A DNA stretch of 64,000 bases from Nocardia veterana NBRC 100344. GTDB lineage: Bacteria; Actinomycetota; Actinomycetes; Mycobacteriales; Mycobacteriaceae. The stretch spans positions 78,688 through 142,687 of the forward strand of contig NZ_BAGM01000095.1 in NCBI RefSeq assembly GCF_000308855.1. The letters are read 5' to 3'. A model generated the notes under the pieces. The model saw only the letters and a list, made by a program, of their open reading frames with translations, searched no databases and was not told where the DNA came from. Below, in pieces: positions 41,530 through 50,120 of this stretch. The position numbers and the translations under genes are program-made. The stretch's first letter is position 1. Every line of letters begins with the position of its first letter.

Positions 41530-42318
41530 TCAGTTCCCGAACCAGCGTTCCAGGACCAAGGCGGCGCCGTCTTCCGCGATATCGGCCGTCGTCTCGTCGG
41601 CGATCTCGCGCACCGCAGGGACCGCGTTGCCCATGGCCACGGAATGGCCGGCCCAGGTGAGCATTTCGATGTCGTTGTAGCCGTCGCCGATCGCGAGGGT
41701 CTCCTCCGGCTCGATCCCGAGTTCGAGCCGAAGTTGTTCCAGCGCCCAGCCTTTCGACACGCCCTGTTTGGAGGCGACCAGCCAGGGTTCGTCCTCACCG
41801 TGCACCCAGCCGGCCCCCGGCAGATCCAGTTCGCCGACGGCCTCGATCATTTCGGCGAGACTGCCGCCGGGCCACCAGCCGTTGAGCCGGGTGGTCGGTT
41901 CCAGGCTCAGTTCGGCGTCGTCGACGAAGCGGAATTCACCGAGCCGGAAGCTCCCGGGGTAGTAGCCGGTGGCCCAGGTGCCCACGCCCACCTTCTCGAC
42001 CGAGAGCACCATGTCGGGAAGGAGCGCACGCAGTTTCGCGACCGCGGGCTCGGGATCGAAGGTATGGACCGCCAGCGGCTCCCAATTCGAAATATCCACG
42101 TGCACAGCGCCGTTCGAACACAGTGCCTGGCCTTCCTCGAGTCCCAGCTCCTCCATCACGAGCCGGGTGGCCAGTAGGGTGCGACCGGTGGTGACCACCA
42201 CGTGGGCGCCCGCGTCGACCGCGGCGCGCACCGCCGCACGAACGCGCGGACTCATGGGTGCGCCCGCCTGCAGGATGGTCCCGTCGACGTCCAGGGCAAT
42301 CAGTCGAGGACTGTTCAC
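41530..42318 (-). CDS. HAD-superfamily phosphatase (Cof type)
   Basis: The 262-residue HAD hydrolase has motif I LIALDVDGTIL, motif II VVVTTGRTL, a Cof-type cap, KGWALEQLRLELG and motif IV IGDGYNDIEMLTWAGHSVAMGNA. Members act on sugar phosphates, FMN or pyridoxal phosphate; the substrate is not predictable. It is convergent with the chelatase and probably transcribed separately from the WYL regulator behind it. Confidence 0.9.
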   Translation of the reverse strand: MNSPRLIALDVDGTILQAGAPMSPRVRAAVRAAVDAGAHVVVTTGRTLLATRLVMEELGLEEGQALCSNGAVHVDISNWEPLAVHTFDPEPAVAKLRALLPDMVLSVEKVGVGTWATGYYPGSFRLGEFRFVDDAELSLEPTTRLNGWWPGGSLAEMIEAVGELDLPGAGWVHGEDEPWLVASKQGVSKGWALEQLRLELGIEPEETLAIGDGYNDIEMLTWAGHSVAMGNAVPAVREIADETTADIAEDGAALVLERWFGN

Positions 42319-42405
42319 CGGGTCATTGTCACCGATCGTGCGGCTGCACCGATATCGCCGCCGCGGTTACCCGGCGGTACAGCCCATCCGAACCGAAACG
42401 CCCGA

Positions 42406-43389
42406 TCAGCGGGTGGAACCGTGGTCGGTGGGGCCCTCGCCGCATCGGCGCACCGGCCCGCCGTAGATCTCGTTCAGTTCGGCCGCCAGCAGTGCCATCT
42501 CGGCCCGAACGGATTCGGGTGCAACGACTTCGAGCCGATTGCCGAATCCGGCGAGCTGTTCGGCGACGGCCCGCGGCAGGTGGGCGGTGACGCGCAGCTC
42601 GATCCGGCCGTCGGCGGCGGGCCCGGCCTCGGTGCAGTGCCGGCCCAGCCGATCGCGCAGCACCGGGACCACCGCCGGATCGGCCCGGACGATCGCCTCG
42701 ACTCGTCCCCGGCGGCCTTCCAACTCCTCGACCACCTCCGACCACACCTGCTCGAGATCGAATTCGTCCGGGACGACGGCACTGTCGTCACCGGCGACCA
42801 CCTCGCTCATCCGGTCGACCCGGAAGGTGCGCCGGCCGCGCTCGGTCCCGGCGATCAGATACCAGACCCCGCCCTTGTCGACGACGCCCCACGGATCGAC
42901 GGTGCGATCACGGGCGTCGGGACCGTAGCGGAAGCGCACCCTGCGGCGTCGGGCCACCGTTTGTTGCAGGATGCCAACCTCCGGTGGCACCGCTCGCGGA
43001 CGCCGCCCCCACGCGGCCGGGTCGACCAGCGTTGCCGCCGCGGCCGCCTGCGCCTCACCGCGGAAGGTCTCCGGCAGCGCACGCAGGAGTTTGCGCAACG
43101 CGGATCGGGTCGCGGGTGATGCCGAAGCCGCCGGGCCCAGCAGCAGGAACAGGGCTCGGGCCTCGTCGGCGGTCATTCCGCTCAGGTCGGTTCGCGCACC
43201 ACCGACGAGCGCCCATCCCCCGCCGCGCCCGGGCTGGGGGTACACCGGCACCCCGGCCGAGGACAACGCTTCGAGATCGCGCCGCGCGGTCGCCACCGAC
43301 ACCTCCAGCTCGGCGGCGATCTCGGCGGCGGTCACGCGGCCACGAGACTGCATCAGCAGCAGGGTCGCAATCAGACGATCGGCTCGCAT
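42406..43389 (-). CDS. WYL-domain transcriptional regulator with DeoR-type HTH
   Basis: The N-terminal helix-turn-helix reads RLIATLLLMQSRGRVTAAEIAAELEVSVATARRDLEALS. The WYL domain lies in the middle (VDPWGVVDKGGVWYLIAGTERG, with the W-Y-L core) and a WCX-type C-terminus follows. It is 327 residues; the ATG at 43387-43389 is followed at once by RADRLIATLL. It is divergent from a VOC protein; a strong imperfect palindrome between them is the likely binding site. Confidence 0.9.
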   Translation of the reverse strand: MRADRLIATLLLMQSRGRVTAAEIAAELEVSVATARRDLEALSSAGVPVYPQPGRGGGWALVGGARTDLSGMTADEARALFLLLGPAASASPATRSALRKLLRALPETFRGEAQAAAAATLVDPAAWGRRPRAVPPEVGILQQTVARRRRVRFRYGPDARDRTVDPWGVVDKGGVWYLIAGTERGRRTFRVDRMSEVVAGDDSAVVPDEFDLEQVWSEVVEELEGRRGRVEAIVRADPAVVPVLRDRLGRHCTEAGPAADGRIELRVTAHLPRAVAEQLAGFGNRLEVVAPESVRAEMALLAAELNEIYGGPVRRCGEGPTDHGSTR

Positions 43390-43407
43390 GCGGGAATTCT
43401 GTCCGAA

Positions 43408-43432
43408 AAAGTGATCATTCGGTGAGCACTTT
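43408..43432. promoter_or_regulatory. Imperfect palindrome between the WYL regulator and VOC gene
   Basis: AAAGTGATCA (43408-43417) and TGAGCACTTT (43423-43432) are inverted repeats with nine of ten pairs matching and a 5-bp spacer TTCGG. The site is 18 bp from the regulator start and 46 bp from the VOC start, well placed to control both. Confidence 0.7.
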
Positions 43433-43478
43433 GGGCCCGAGAATCGTCGTCGACACCGAAACGATCGAGGAGTTATCG

Positions 43479-43877
43479 ATGCTGCGAGGCATGACCACCG
43501 TGTCCTACTACGCCGACGACCTGGATGCCGCCAAGAGCTGGTACACCGAATTGCTCGGCACTGCACCGTATTTCGAGGTACCCGGCTATCTGGAGTTCCG
43601 GATCGGCGACTATCGGCAGGAACTCGGCATCGTCGACCGCCGCTTCTGCCCGGACCCGGAACGTGGCGTCGGCGGCGCGCTGCTGTACTGGCACGTCGAC
43701 GATCCGGCGACCTCGCTGCGGCGGCTGCTCGATCTGGGCGCCGCTGTACACCAACCGCTCACCGAACGAGGCGAGGGCTTCGTCACCGCGTCGGTCGTGG
43801 ATCCGTTCGGCAATCTGCTCGGCATCATGACCAACCGGCACTACCTCGACGTCCTGCAATCGCGACGCACGGCGTGA
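43479..43877 (+). CDS. VOC family protein
   Basis: The 132-residue glyoxalase-fold protein starts LRGMTTVSYYADDLDAAKSWYTELLG and has YLEFRIGDYRQELGI and the final VDPFGNLLGIMTN. The ATG at 43479 has GAGGAG six bases upstream. The reaction is unknown; single-domain VOC proteins include small-molecule isomerases, antibiotic-binding proteins and dioxygenases. Probably controlled by the divergent WYL regulator. Confidence 0.85.
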   Translation: MLRGMTTVSYYADDLDAAKSWYTELLGTAPYFEVPGYLEFRIGDYRQELGIVDRRFCPDPERGVGGALLYWHVDDPATSLRRLLDLGAAVHQPLTERGEGFVTASVVDPFGNLLGIMTNRHYLDVLQSRRTA

Positions 43878-43909
43878 CGAGCGCGCACTCCCGTCGCACG
43901 CGGCCGAAT

Positions 43910-46144
43910 TCAGTGGCCGAAGCCGCCGCCGAATCCCCCGAAGCCGCCACCGTGGAAGCCGCCGCCCATTCCGGAACCCAGGCCGCCACCGTGGAAGCCG
44001 CCACCGGGAGTGGTGCCCGTGCCGAGCCCGCCCGGGCGGGGAGTGACGCCCGGCGACGCCGACATTCCACCGGGACGGGCGGGCACGGCCGGGGCGGTGT
44101 TCGTCCCGCCGGTGCCGAGTGTGCTCCCGGGCGTCGACGCGGTTCCGCCGGTTCCGGCCGGCTGCGACGCGCCGGGCGCGGGGACAGGATTCGGCGCGCT
44201 GTCGGCCGATGACGCGCCCGGGGCGGAATGCGCGGCACCGGCGGAGGAGTCGGCGGTGCCCGCGCCGGTGCCACTCGACGTCGCGGATTCCCCGCTGTTG
44301 GTTGCGCCACCCGAGTTCGCCGCGTCACCGGAGTCGGTCGGCGCGCTCGCATGCGGAGATGTACTCGAATTCGCGTCATCCGAATTCGTCGGGCTGCCCG
44401 GCGTCGCCGCATCACCGGCGTTACCGGTATCGGCAGGCCTGCCCTGACTCGCGGTTTCGCCGGAGTGGGCGGTTCCGGACTCGGCGGCGGAGGTGCCCGA
44501 ATCCCCCACGGTCCCGGACGAATTCGCACCCGTCGACTCGGCCGGCGTACCCGCGACCGGCCCGGAGGAGGTATCGGGAGCGGAGGTACCGACCGGTGAG
44601 GTATCGCCGGATGCCGGTGTGCCGGCCGGCGCCGGGGCCGTTCCCGGCGTGGGTGTGTTCGCCGAACCCTGCGTGGCACCGGTCGAGGAGCCCGGATTTC
44701 CGGCCGCCGGCGGATTGCCCGGAGCATGGCTCCCGTCCGGCGGGGTGCCCGGATCGGAGCCGCCCGGCGGGGTGTGGGTGGCGGCGCCCGCGGCGAGCAG
44801 TGCGGCCGTACCCGGGTTCCCGAACGGCATGGGGTTGGTGAACCGGGCTGGATCGGAATAGGTCCGGGCCTTGGGCGGCTCGCACGGCAGGACGGCACGA
44901 CGGTCGAGCAGCGCGTTTTCCACCCGCTCGCTCAATCGGTCCGAAAAGTTGTGTGCCGCACCGGCATAGCCGCGCAGGGTGGGCAGCGACGAACCCATCA
45001 GCCGGTCCGCCCGGACCGCGAGGGCCGCGAACCCGGCGCCGAAACTCGGGAGTTGCGTCAGCTCCCCCGCCTGCTCCCGTACCGAATCCGCGGGTCCGGC
45101 GAGGGCGGGGGCGAATTCCATGATCGGCCCGTCGGTTCCGACCGGTCCACCGCCGATCATGGTGGCCGCCGACATCGCGAGCGCGGAAACGACTGCCGCG
45201 GAGGAGACTACGGCGGCGCCGCGCGCGTACCTCCCGAAATTGCTGCCGCTGCGGGCGAATCGGGCCGAGGCGATGGCGGCACCGGTCGCCACCGTGTGGC
45301 CCGGATCCGGTGAAACGACCACCGGCGGCCCCAGTTCGGCGAGCACCTCCGCGACCTCGACCGGCCGCGCGGCCCCGCCCACCAGCAAGATCCGGTCGAC
45401 GTCGTCGATCGACACGCCGGCGCGACCGAGGCAACGGCGCACCACCCGAAGCGAATTGCGCACATGCCAGGTGCGTAGCCGCCGGGTGTCCTCGACCGGA
45501 ACCACCTTCGATACCGGCGCCGGCACATCCGGCGCCAGCGCCCGGGCGTAGCGTGCCAGCACGGTACCGAGCGGCCGGCCGCCGTAGGCGTCGGAGCGCA
45601 CCGCCGAACCCAGCACGCCGCGTTGCTCCCATTGCGCCTCGGTACGCACCACCGCCACATCGAGACTGTTGGCGCCCAGGTCGTAGACCAGCGTCAATCC
45701 TCGTGGGGAGACACCGTATTCGTCGTCGAGCCATTCGACCGCGGCGACCGGCTCCGGCATCAGCACCACGTCGAATGCGCCCGTGCGGTGCAACGCGTAC
45801 TGCAGTGCCGCGATCTGCCGTTCGGTGTAGCAGGCCGGATAGGTGAGCACCGGCCCGGCCACCGGATCGCTGGCATCGATGAGACAGGTCGCGACCGCGG
45901 CCACCAGATCGGCCGACGACCAGATCCGGCCGCCCAGTACCACCGGCTCGCGAGATTGCGTGAGATCGGCGAAATCCGTTATCACCGGCGCGAATCGGGG
46001 CACGCCGCCGACCCGGACGTCACCGCCCCGGTCGAACGTCACCGCCGTCCGCCGCACCCGAACCGCTGGGCGATCGCGATCTCCGGTCGTCGCCGCCCAC
46101 ACCGAGTTCACTGTGCCGATGCTCATGCCGAAGCCAGCCGTCAT
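43910..46144 (-). CDS. Hsp70-like membrane-anchored protein with Pro/Ser/Thr-rich and Gly/His-rich tail
   Basis: Residues 1-300 form an Hsp70/actin-type nucleotide-binding fold: phosphate-1 loop GFGMSIGTVNSV (residues 4-15), phosphate-2 loop LVYDLGANSLDV (152-163) and adenosine motif ILLVGGAARPVEV (252-264). There is no substrate-binding domain. One membrane segment follows (about 308-331), then about 130 residues with an Ala-rich helical part. About 240 Ser/Thr/Pro/Gly low-complexity residues come next, and a C-terminal tail of GGGFHGGG-type repeats. The predicted topology is cytosolic ATPase and surface tail. Function is unknown. An ATG two codons earlier (46150) is possible. Confidence 0.8.
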   Translation of the reverse strand: MTAGFGMSIGTVNSVWAATTGDRDRPAVRVRRTAVTFDRGGDVRVGGVPRFAPVITDFADLTQSREPVVLGGRIWSSADLVAAVATCLIDASDPVAGPVLTYPACYTERQIAALQYALHRTGAFDVVLMPEPVAAVEWLDDEYGVSPRGLTLVYDLGANSLDVAVVRTEAQWEQRGVLGSAVRSDAYGGRPLGTVLARYARALAPDVPAPVSKVVPVEDTRRLRTWHVRNSLRVVRRCLGRAGVSIDDVDRILLVGGAARPVEVAEVLAELGPPVVVSPDPGHTVATGAAIASARFARSGSNFGRYARGAAVVSSAAVVSALAMSAATMIGGGPVGTDGPIMEFAPALAGPADSVREQAGELTQLPSFGAGFAALAVRADRLMGSSLPTLRGYAGAAHNFSDRLSERVENALLDRRAVLPCEPPKARTYSDPARFTNPMPFGNPGTAALLAAGAATHTPPGGSDPGTPPDGSHAPGNPPAAGNPGSSTGATQGSANTPTPGTAPAPAGTPASGDTSPVGTSAPDTSSGPVAGTPAESTGANSSGTVGDSGTSAAESGTAHSGETASQGRPADTGNAGDAATPGSPTNSDDANSSTSPHASAPTDSGDAANSGGATNSGESATSSGTGAGTADSSAGAAHSAPGASSADSAPNPVPAPGASQPAGTGGTASTPGSTLGTGGTNTAPAVPARPGGMSASPGVTPRPGGLGTGTTPGGGFHGGGLGSGMGGGFHGGGFGGFGGGFGH

Positions 46145-46314
46145 TGCCATCCCGTCAACGCACCGAGACCACGGCCCCAGTGGTTCAACCATGTGGTCGC
46201 GGTCGTTTACCAAATAGCGCACACAGGTTAGCTGATCGGTCTCGGTCACGAATACCGAATGGGCGGAAAAGCTTTCATACCCACCGGTCGACAGCGCAAA
46301 AGCCCTGATAGACC

Positions 46315-46325
46315 AGCGTCCAAGT
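46315..46325 (-). promoter_or_regulatory. 11-bp motif shared upstream of both Hsp70-like genes
   Basis: ACTTGGACGCT on the minus strand lies about 170 bases upstream of the first Hsp70-like gene. The identical 11-mer occurs at 52987-52997, about 240 bases upstream of the second copy. The TTGGAC part resembles a -35 box. The rest of the 46151-46526 stretch is relatively AT-rich and holds no gene I can support. Confidence 0.45.
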
Positions 46326-46526
46326 CAGGATTGGGGAGTTGGAACCATGACCATCAGGAGAATAGCTGGCAAAACTGGCTACGGCACAGTAACTCTCGAT
46401 AAATACCGACCGGTGTTCTGTTCGAGGTCCGTCATGCCGTTCCTGAAACCGAATTCATCGGGCGCATACCGGATCACTGGCCGGTTGCCCGCGAATTCAT
46501 TCGGACGGATCCGACCGAAACGACAA

Positions 46527-46557
46527 CCGCCCCGATCCGTACATCGGATCGGGGCGG
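46527..46557 (-). terminator. Terminator downstream of the FprB-type gene
   Basis: A perfect 13-bp stem, CCGCCCCGATCCG (46527-46539) with its complement (46545-46557), and a 5-nt loop begins 14 bases after the reductase stop. In the direction of transcription only a short TTGTCG follows. Confidence 0.7.
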
Positions 46558-46571
46558 TCGGCCGCGAGAAC

Positions 46572-48155
46572 TCAGGCCCGGGCGAGCAGCTTCCGCTTCC
46601 ACCACGGCTGGGAGGTGGCCCCGCCGCGAACCGCATCGGGACGGCGGCGCTGCACCAATCGATCGAATTCGGCCGCATCGGCGGCGGGCCGGCGCAGGCG
46701 ACCGGCATTGAAATCGTCGACCAGCTGTCGCACGGTCTCCTGTGCGCAGGACTTGTTGGTTCCGATGAAGCCGGTGGGGCCGCGCTTGATCCAGCCGGTG
46801 ACGTACGTCCCCGGAACTACCTCGCCACCAACCGATTCCAGAACTCGTCCCTCGGTATTGGGGATCACCCCGGCGCCTTCGTCGAACGGCACGCCGGGCA
46901 CCGCCACACCGCGATAACCGACCGAAGCCAGCACGAGGGCGGTATCCAGGGTCTCGGTCTCCCCGGTCGCCACCGCGCGCACCACTCCGCTGTCGTCGAC
47001 GACGAGTTCGTTGCGCACCAGTTCGATTCCGGTGACCTTGTCGGTGCCGACCAATGCGACCGGCGAGGACAGATAGCGGAAGACGATCCGGCGGCGCGCA
47101 CCCACCGGCCGATCGGCGACACTGCGCAGCAGCTTCAGCTTCTGCGCCACCTTCTGCGGCATATCCGCCGTCGGCTCCGGCACCTCGCCCTCGACCACGA
47201 TGTCGATATCGGAACCGAGCAGGCCCACGAACTCCGGGACGGTGAAGGCGGATTCGGCCGGCCCGCGGCGGCCGACGATCACGACTTCCTCGATCTTGCT
47301 GTGCCGCAGAGCTTCCAGGGCGACCGGCGAGACCTCGGTGGCATCGAGCAGTGCCGGATCCATCGTGAGGATGCGAGCCACGTCCAGCGCGACATTGCCG
47401 TTGCCGACGATCACCGCGCGCCGCTGCGACAGATCGAAGCTGCGCTGCGCGTAATCGGGATGGCCGTTGTACCAGGCCACGAACTCCGTCGCCGACAGGC
47501 TGCCCGGCAGACCCTCACCGGGAATACCCAGCTTCCGGTCCGACGACGCGCCGACGGCATAGATCACGGCATGGAAGTGATCGAGCAGCTCGGCATGCGA
47601 AACATCCTCGCCCACCGCCACATTCAGGTAGGAACCGAAACCGGGCTGCGCGGAGATCACGTCGAACAGCCGGCTCACCTGCCGGGTCCGGGTGTGGTCG
47701 GGGGCCACCCCGTGCCGGGCCAAGCCGTAGGGCACCGGTAGCCGGTCGAAGACCGTGACGGAGACCTCGGGCTGGGTCAGCAACTCGTCGGCGGCGTACA
47801 TCGCCGAGGGCCCGGAACCCACGATGGCGACCCGCAGCGGGCCACGCTCGGTGTCGACCTCGGCCGCGGGGATCGGCTTGGCCAGCAGCGGCCGCGGCCG
47901 GGTCTGCCGATAGAAGTCGGCATTGATCTCGATGAACGGCTTCTGCTCCTCGGTCAGCTTCTTCGAGGAGGTGATGGCGTCCACCGGGCAGGCCGTGGCA
48001 CAGGCGCCGCAATCCACGCATGCCGCGGGGTCGACGTACAGCATCTCCGCCGTCCGGAAGTCCGGCTCGTCCGGCGTGGGATGGATGCAATTGACCGGGC
48101 ATGCGTAGACGCAGGAGGCGTCGCTGCAGCACGACTGGGTGACTACATACGGCAC
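46572..48155 (-). CDS. fprB: Ferredoxin-NADP reductase with fused ferredoxin domain (FprB type)
   Basis: The N-terminal 100 residues form a 7Fe or 2[4Fe-4S] ferredoxin (CCSDASCVYACPVNCIHP, then CVDCGACATACPVDAI). The rest is an adrenodoxin-reductase-like FAD/NADP module: VAIVGSGPSAMYAADELL (about residues 110-127), PYGLARHGVAPDH, VIVGNGNVALDVARIL and GWIKRGPTGFIGTNK. The GTG at 48153-48155 puts the ferredoxin at the very start, giving 527 residues. It lies 14 bp after the AurF-like oxygenase and probably supplies its electrons (inference). Confidence 0.92.
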   Translation of the reverse strand: MPYVVTQSCCSDASCVYACPVNCIHPTPDEPDFRTAEMLYVDPAACVDCGACATACPVDAITSSKKLTEEQKPFIEINADFYRQTRPRPLLAKPIPAAEVDTERGPLRVAIVGSGPSAMYAADELLTQPEVSVTVFDRLPVPYGLARHGVAPDHTRTRQVSRLFDVISAQPGFGSYLNVAVGEDVSHAELLDHFHAVIYAVGASSDRKLGIPGEGLPGSLSATEFVAWYNGHPDYAQRSFDLSQRRAVIVGNGNVALDVARILTMDPALLDATEVSPVALEALRHSKIEEVVIVGRRGPAESAFTVPEFVGLLGSDIDIVVEGEVPEPTADMPQKVAQKLKLLRSVADRPVGARRRIVFRYLSSPVALVGTDKVTGIELVRNELVVDDSGVVRAVATGETETLDTALVLASVGYRGVAVPGVPFDEGAGVIPNTEGRVLESVGGEVVPGTYVTGWIKRGPTGFIGTNKSCAQETVRQLVDDFNAGRLRRPAADAAEFDRLVQRRRPDAVRGGATSQPWWKRKLLARA

Positions 48156-48169
48156 TGTATGGCTACCCT

Positions 48170-49186
48170 TCAGGCGGCTTTGGTCTTGGCGCGCTGCGGC
48201 TCGGAGCGGTACCGGCTGGCCGGACCATCGATCTTCAGCATCTTCCAGACATTCTTCGACACGGGATTCATCAGGCCGAGATCCTTGGCGAGGGCGCGCA
48301 CGTCGATGAAGTAATCGGCGAAAGTCTGCTGCGCCTCCTCGGACCCGTAGAACAGTTCCTTGCGGACGTCCTCGGGGATGTCGAACTCCTTGAAGAAGGA
48401 CTTCGGCGGAGTCGCGATGGACCGGCCCAGGATCCACATCACGATCGGCATCGCGATCGACAGCACGAACTTCTCGGCCGCGTTGACCTCGGGCACGTGC
48501 TTCTTCAGGAACTCGTGCGCGAAGGAGATGTGGCGCGCCTCCTCCGCGACGTGAATCGCCATCACACCGCGCATGATCGGGTGCACTTCCTCGCCGGAAC
48601 GCAGGATCTGCTTCTGGATGTGATCGATCGGTTCCTCACCGGCGAGCACCGCCATGAAGAACAGGTTCGGGAACTTGGCGGCGACCGGCGCGGCCAGGTA
48701 GCGCAGCTTGCGCACCAGCGGGCCCATACCCGGGACGTCGAGACCGATCCGGTTGACCATCTCCTGGAACATCAGGGTGTGGTTGTGCTCCTCGATCATC
48801 TCGTGGGAGCAGTACCGGAACTCGGGCGAACCGTTGGGCAGGCTGAAGTTGTGCGTCACCATGCCGCTGATCAGGATCGACTCGAACTGCAGGCCGACCT
48901 TGGCGACATTGGCCTGGCGGTACTTGCCGATGGCGATCTTCTGCTCGTCCGACAGCGCCTTGTACCAGGGGTGACGACCCAGCGGGTCGGCGGATTCCGG
49001 CAGGATCCACCGCTTCTCACCGGCGTCGGCTGCGAAATCGGGGTTGTCCCAGTCGATGTCGGTGAAGGGGTCGAAGTGCTTGTTGACCGAGCCCTCGGAC
49101 AGCAGAAGCAGCTTCTGGGCATATTCCATGGCCTCGGCGACCACAGGGTCTACTTCGGGCGTCGCGGCAACGGACATCGTCGTCAC
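48170..49186 (-). CDS. AurF-like diiron N-oxygenase family protein
   Basis: The sequence is that of the AurF (p-aminobenzoate N-oxygenase) diiron fold: GKYRQANVAKVGLQFES, HEMIEEHNHTLMFQEM, and MAIHVAEEARHISFAHEFL carry the Glu/His ligands of the two-iron site. It is 338 residues from a GTG at 49184-49186 that has GGAG five bases upstream; an ATG three codons later is the alternative. AurF relatives oxidise amines or hydroxylate substrates using O2. Co-transcribed with the FprB-type reductase, the likely electron donor. Confidence 0.85.
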   Translation of the reverse strand: MTTMSVAATPEVDPVVAEAMEYAQKLLLLSEGSVNKHFDPFTDIDWDNPDFAADAGEKRWILPESADPLGRHPWYKALSDEQKIAIGKYRQANVAKVGLQFESILISGMVTHNFSLPNGSPEFRYCSHEMIEEHNHTLMFQEMVNRIGLDVPGMGPLVRKLRYLAAPVAAKFPNLFFMAVLAGEEPIDHIQKQILRSGEEVHPIMRGVMAIHVAEEARHISFAHEFLKKHVPEVNAAEKFVLSIAMPIVMWILGRSIATPPKSFFKEFDIPEDVRKELFYGSEEAQQTFADYFIDVRALAKDLGLMNPVSKNVWKMLKIDGPASRYRSEPQRAKTKAA

Positions 49187-49447
49187 AGCCTCTCCATCTC
49201 GCATGGGTTAACTGTTCCCCATAGTTACACCTAAAGCGACGGAGGTCAACATCGTCGCCCGGCCCCGCCGGAAACGATCGCGCAAACCTCTCGTCTACCG
49301 GCCGAATACCCAGGTCGACGCCATCGAAAAAGGTATTACCCGCCCGTACTGTGCGAGGCGTCACAACACCGACGCCAGACCTCCGCCACCCTCGAACCGG
49401 GCACTGACGTGTCCGCACCCACATGGCAATTCATCCCATGAACCAGC

Positions 49448-49453
49448 TAGGCT
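49448..49453 (+). promoter_or_regulatory. -10 element of a probable leaderless GntR gene
   Basis: TAGGCT fits the actinobacterial TANNNT -10 pattern and lies exactly 7 nt before the GTG start at 49461, while no ribosome-binding site precedes that GTG. The transcript probably begins at the start codon. A partial dyad CATGG...CCATG (49422-49440) sits just upstream. Confidence 0.5.
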
Positions 49454-49460
49454 ACAACTT

Positions 49461-50120
49461 GTGTCTAAGACGTATTCATCGGCCGAGCGCGCCTATCGCG
49501 AGATCAAGGAGCGCATTCTGACCGGGGCCCTGCCCGGCGGGGAGCTGATCAGCGAGGGCGAGATCGCCACCGAACTGGGCACCTCCCGGACCCCGGTGCG
49601 GGAGGCATTTCTGCGGTTGGAGACCGAGGGCTGGATGCGGCTGTACCCCAAGCGCGGCGCGCTGGTGGTCCCGATCCCCTCACACGAGGCCGAACACGTC
49701 GCCCAGGCCAGATACGTCGTGGAGACCGCGGCAGTGCGCGCACTCGCCGGTGACGACCGCTCGGCGCTGGTCGACACCCTGCAGGCGTCCCTCGCCCGCC
49801 AGCGCGAACTCGTCGCGGACCTCGGGAATTCCGATGGGGAGGCGCTGTCCCGGTTCGCCACCGAGGACACCGACTTCCATCGCGGATATGTGGTTGCGGC
49901 GGGTAACCCGCTGCTCATCGCGTTCTACGACTCGCTGCGCGAGCGCCAGCGCCGGATGAACAGCGTCGCCCTGCATCGGGCGCCGATGAACGTCACCCGC
50001 ATCGTCGAACAGCACGCGCGGCTGACGGATCTGATCGCCGCCGGTGATACCGCCGCATTCGACACCGCACTCGCCGAACACCTTTCGGGTGTGCACCAGC
50101 TGGAATTGAGAGGACTGTGA
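49461..50120 (+). CDS. GntR-family regulator (FadR/FCD type)
   Basis: The N-terminal winged helix reads RAYREIKERILTGALPGGELISEGEIATELGTSRTPVREAFLRLETEGWM. The all-helical FCD ligand domain follows (ARYVVETAAVRALAG, EDTDFHRGYVVAAGN, then EHARLTDLIAAGDTAAF-type helix with metal-binding His and Asp). It is 219 residues, beginning at GTG 49461 without a ribosome-binding site. It overlaps the MFS gene by one base, so it very likely controls that exporter. Confidence 0.92.
   Translation: MSKTYSSAERAYREIKERILTGALPGGELISEGEIATELGTSRTPVREAFLRLETEGWMRLYPKRGALVVPIPSHEAEHVAQARYVVETAAVRALAGDDRSALVDTLQASLARQRELVADLGNSDGEALSRFATEDTDFHRGYVVAAGNPLLIAFYDSLRERQRRMNSVALHRAPMNVTRIVEQHARLTDLIAAGDTAAFDTALAEHLSGVHQLELRGL

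Noticed and set aside
46347..47741. 464-codon plus-strand frame over the FprB gene
   Set aside because: Shadow of the reductase; the first part lies in an intergenic region without conserved sequence and the rest is antisense coding.
49208..49227. TAACT...AGTTA dyad before the AurF-like gene as an operator
   Set aside because: Arms are 5 bp with a 9-bp spacer; it may simply be the AT-rich promoter core. Not strong enough to list as a feature.
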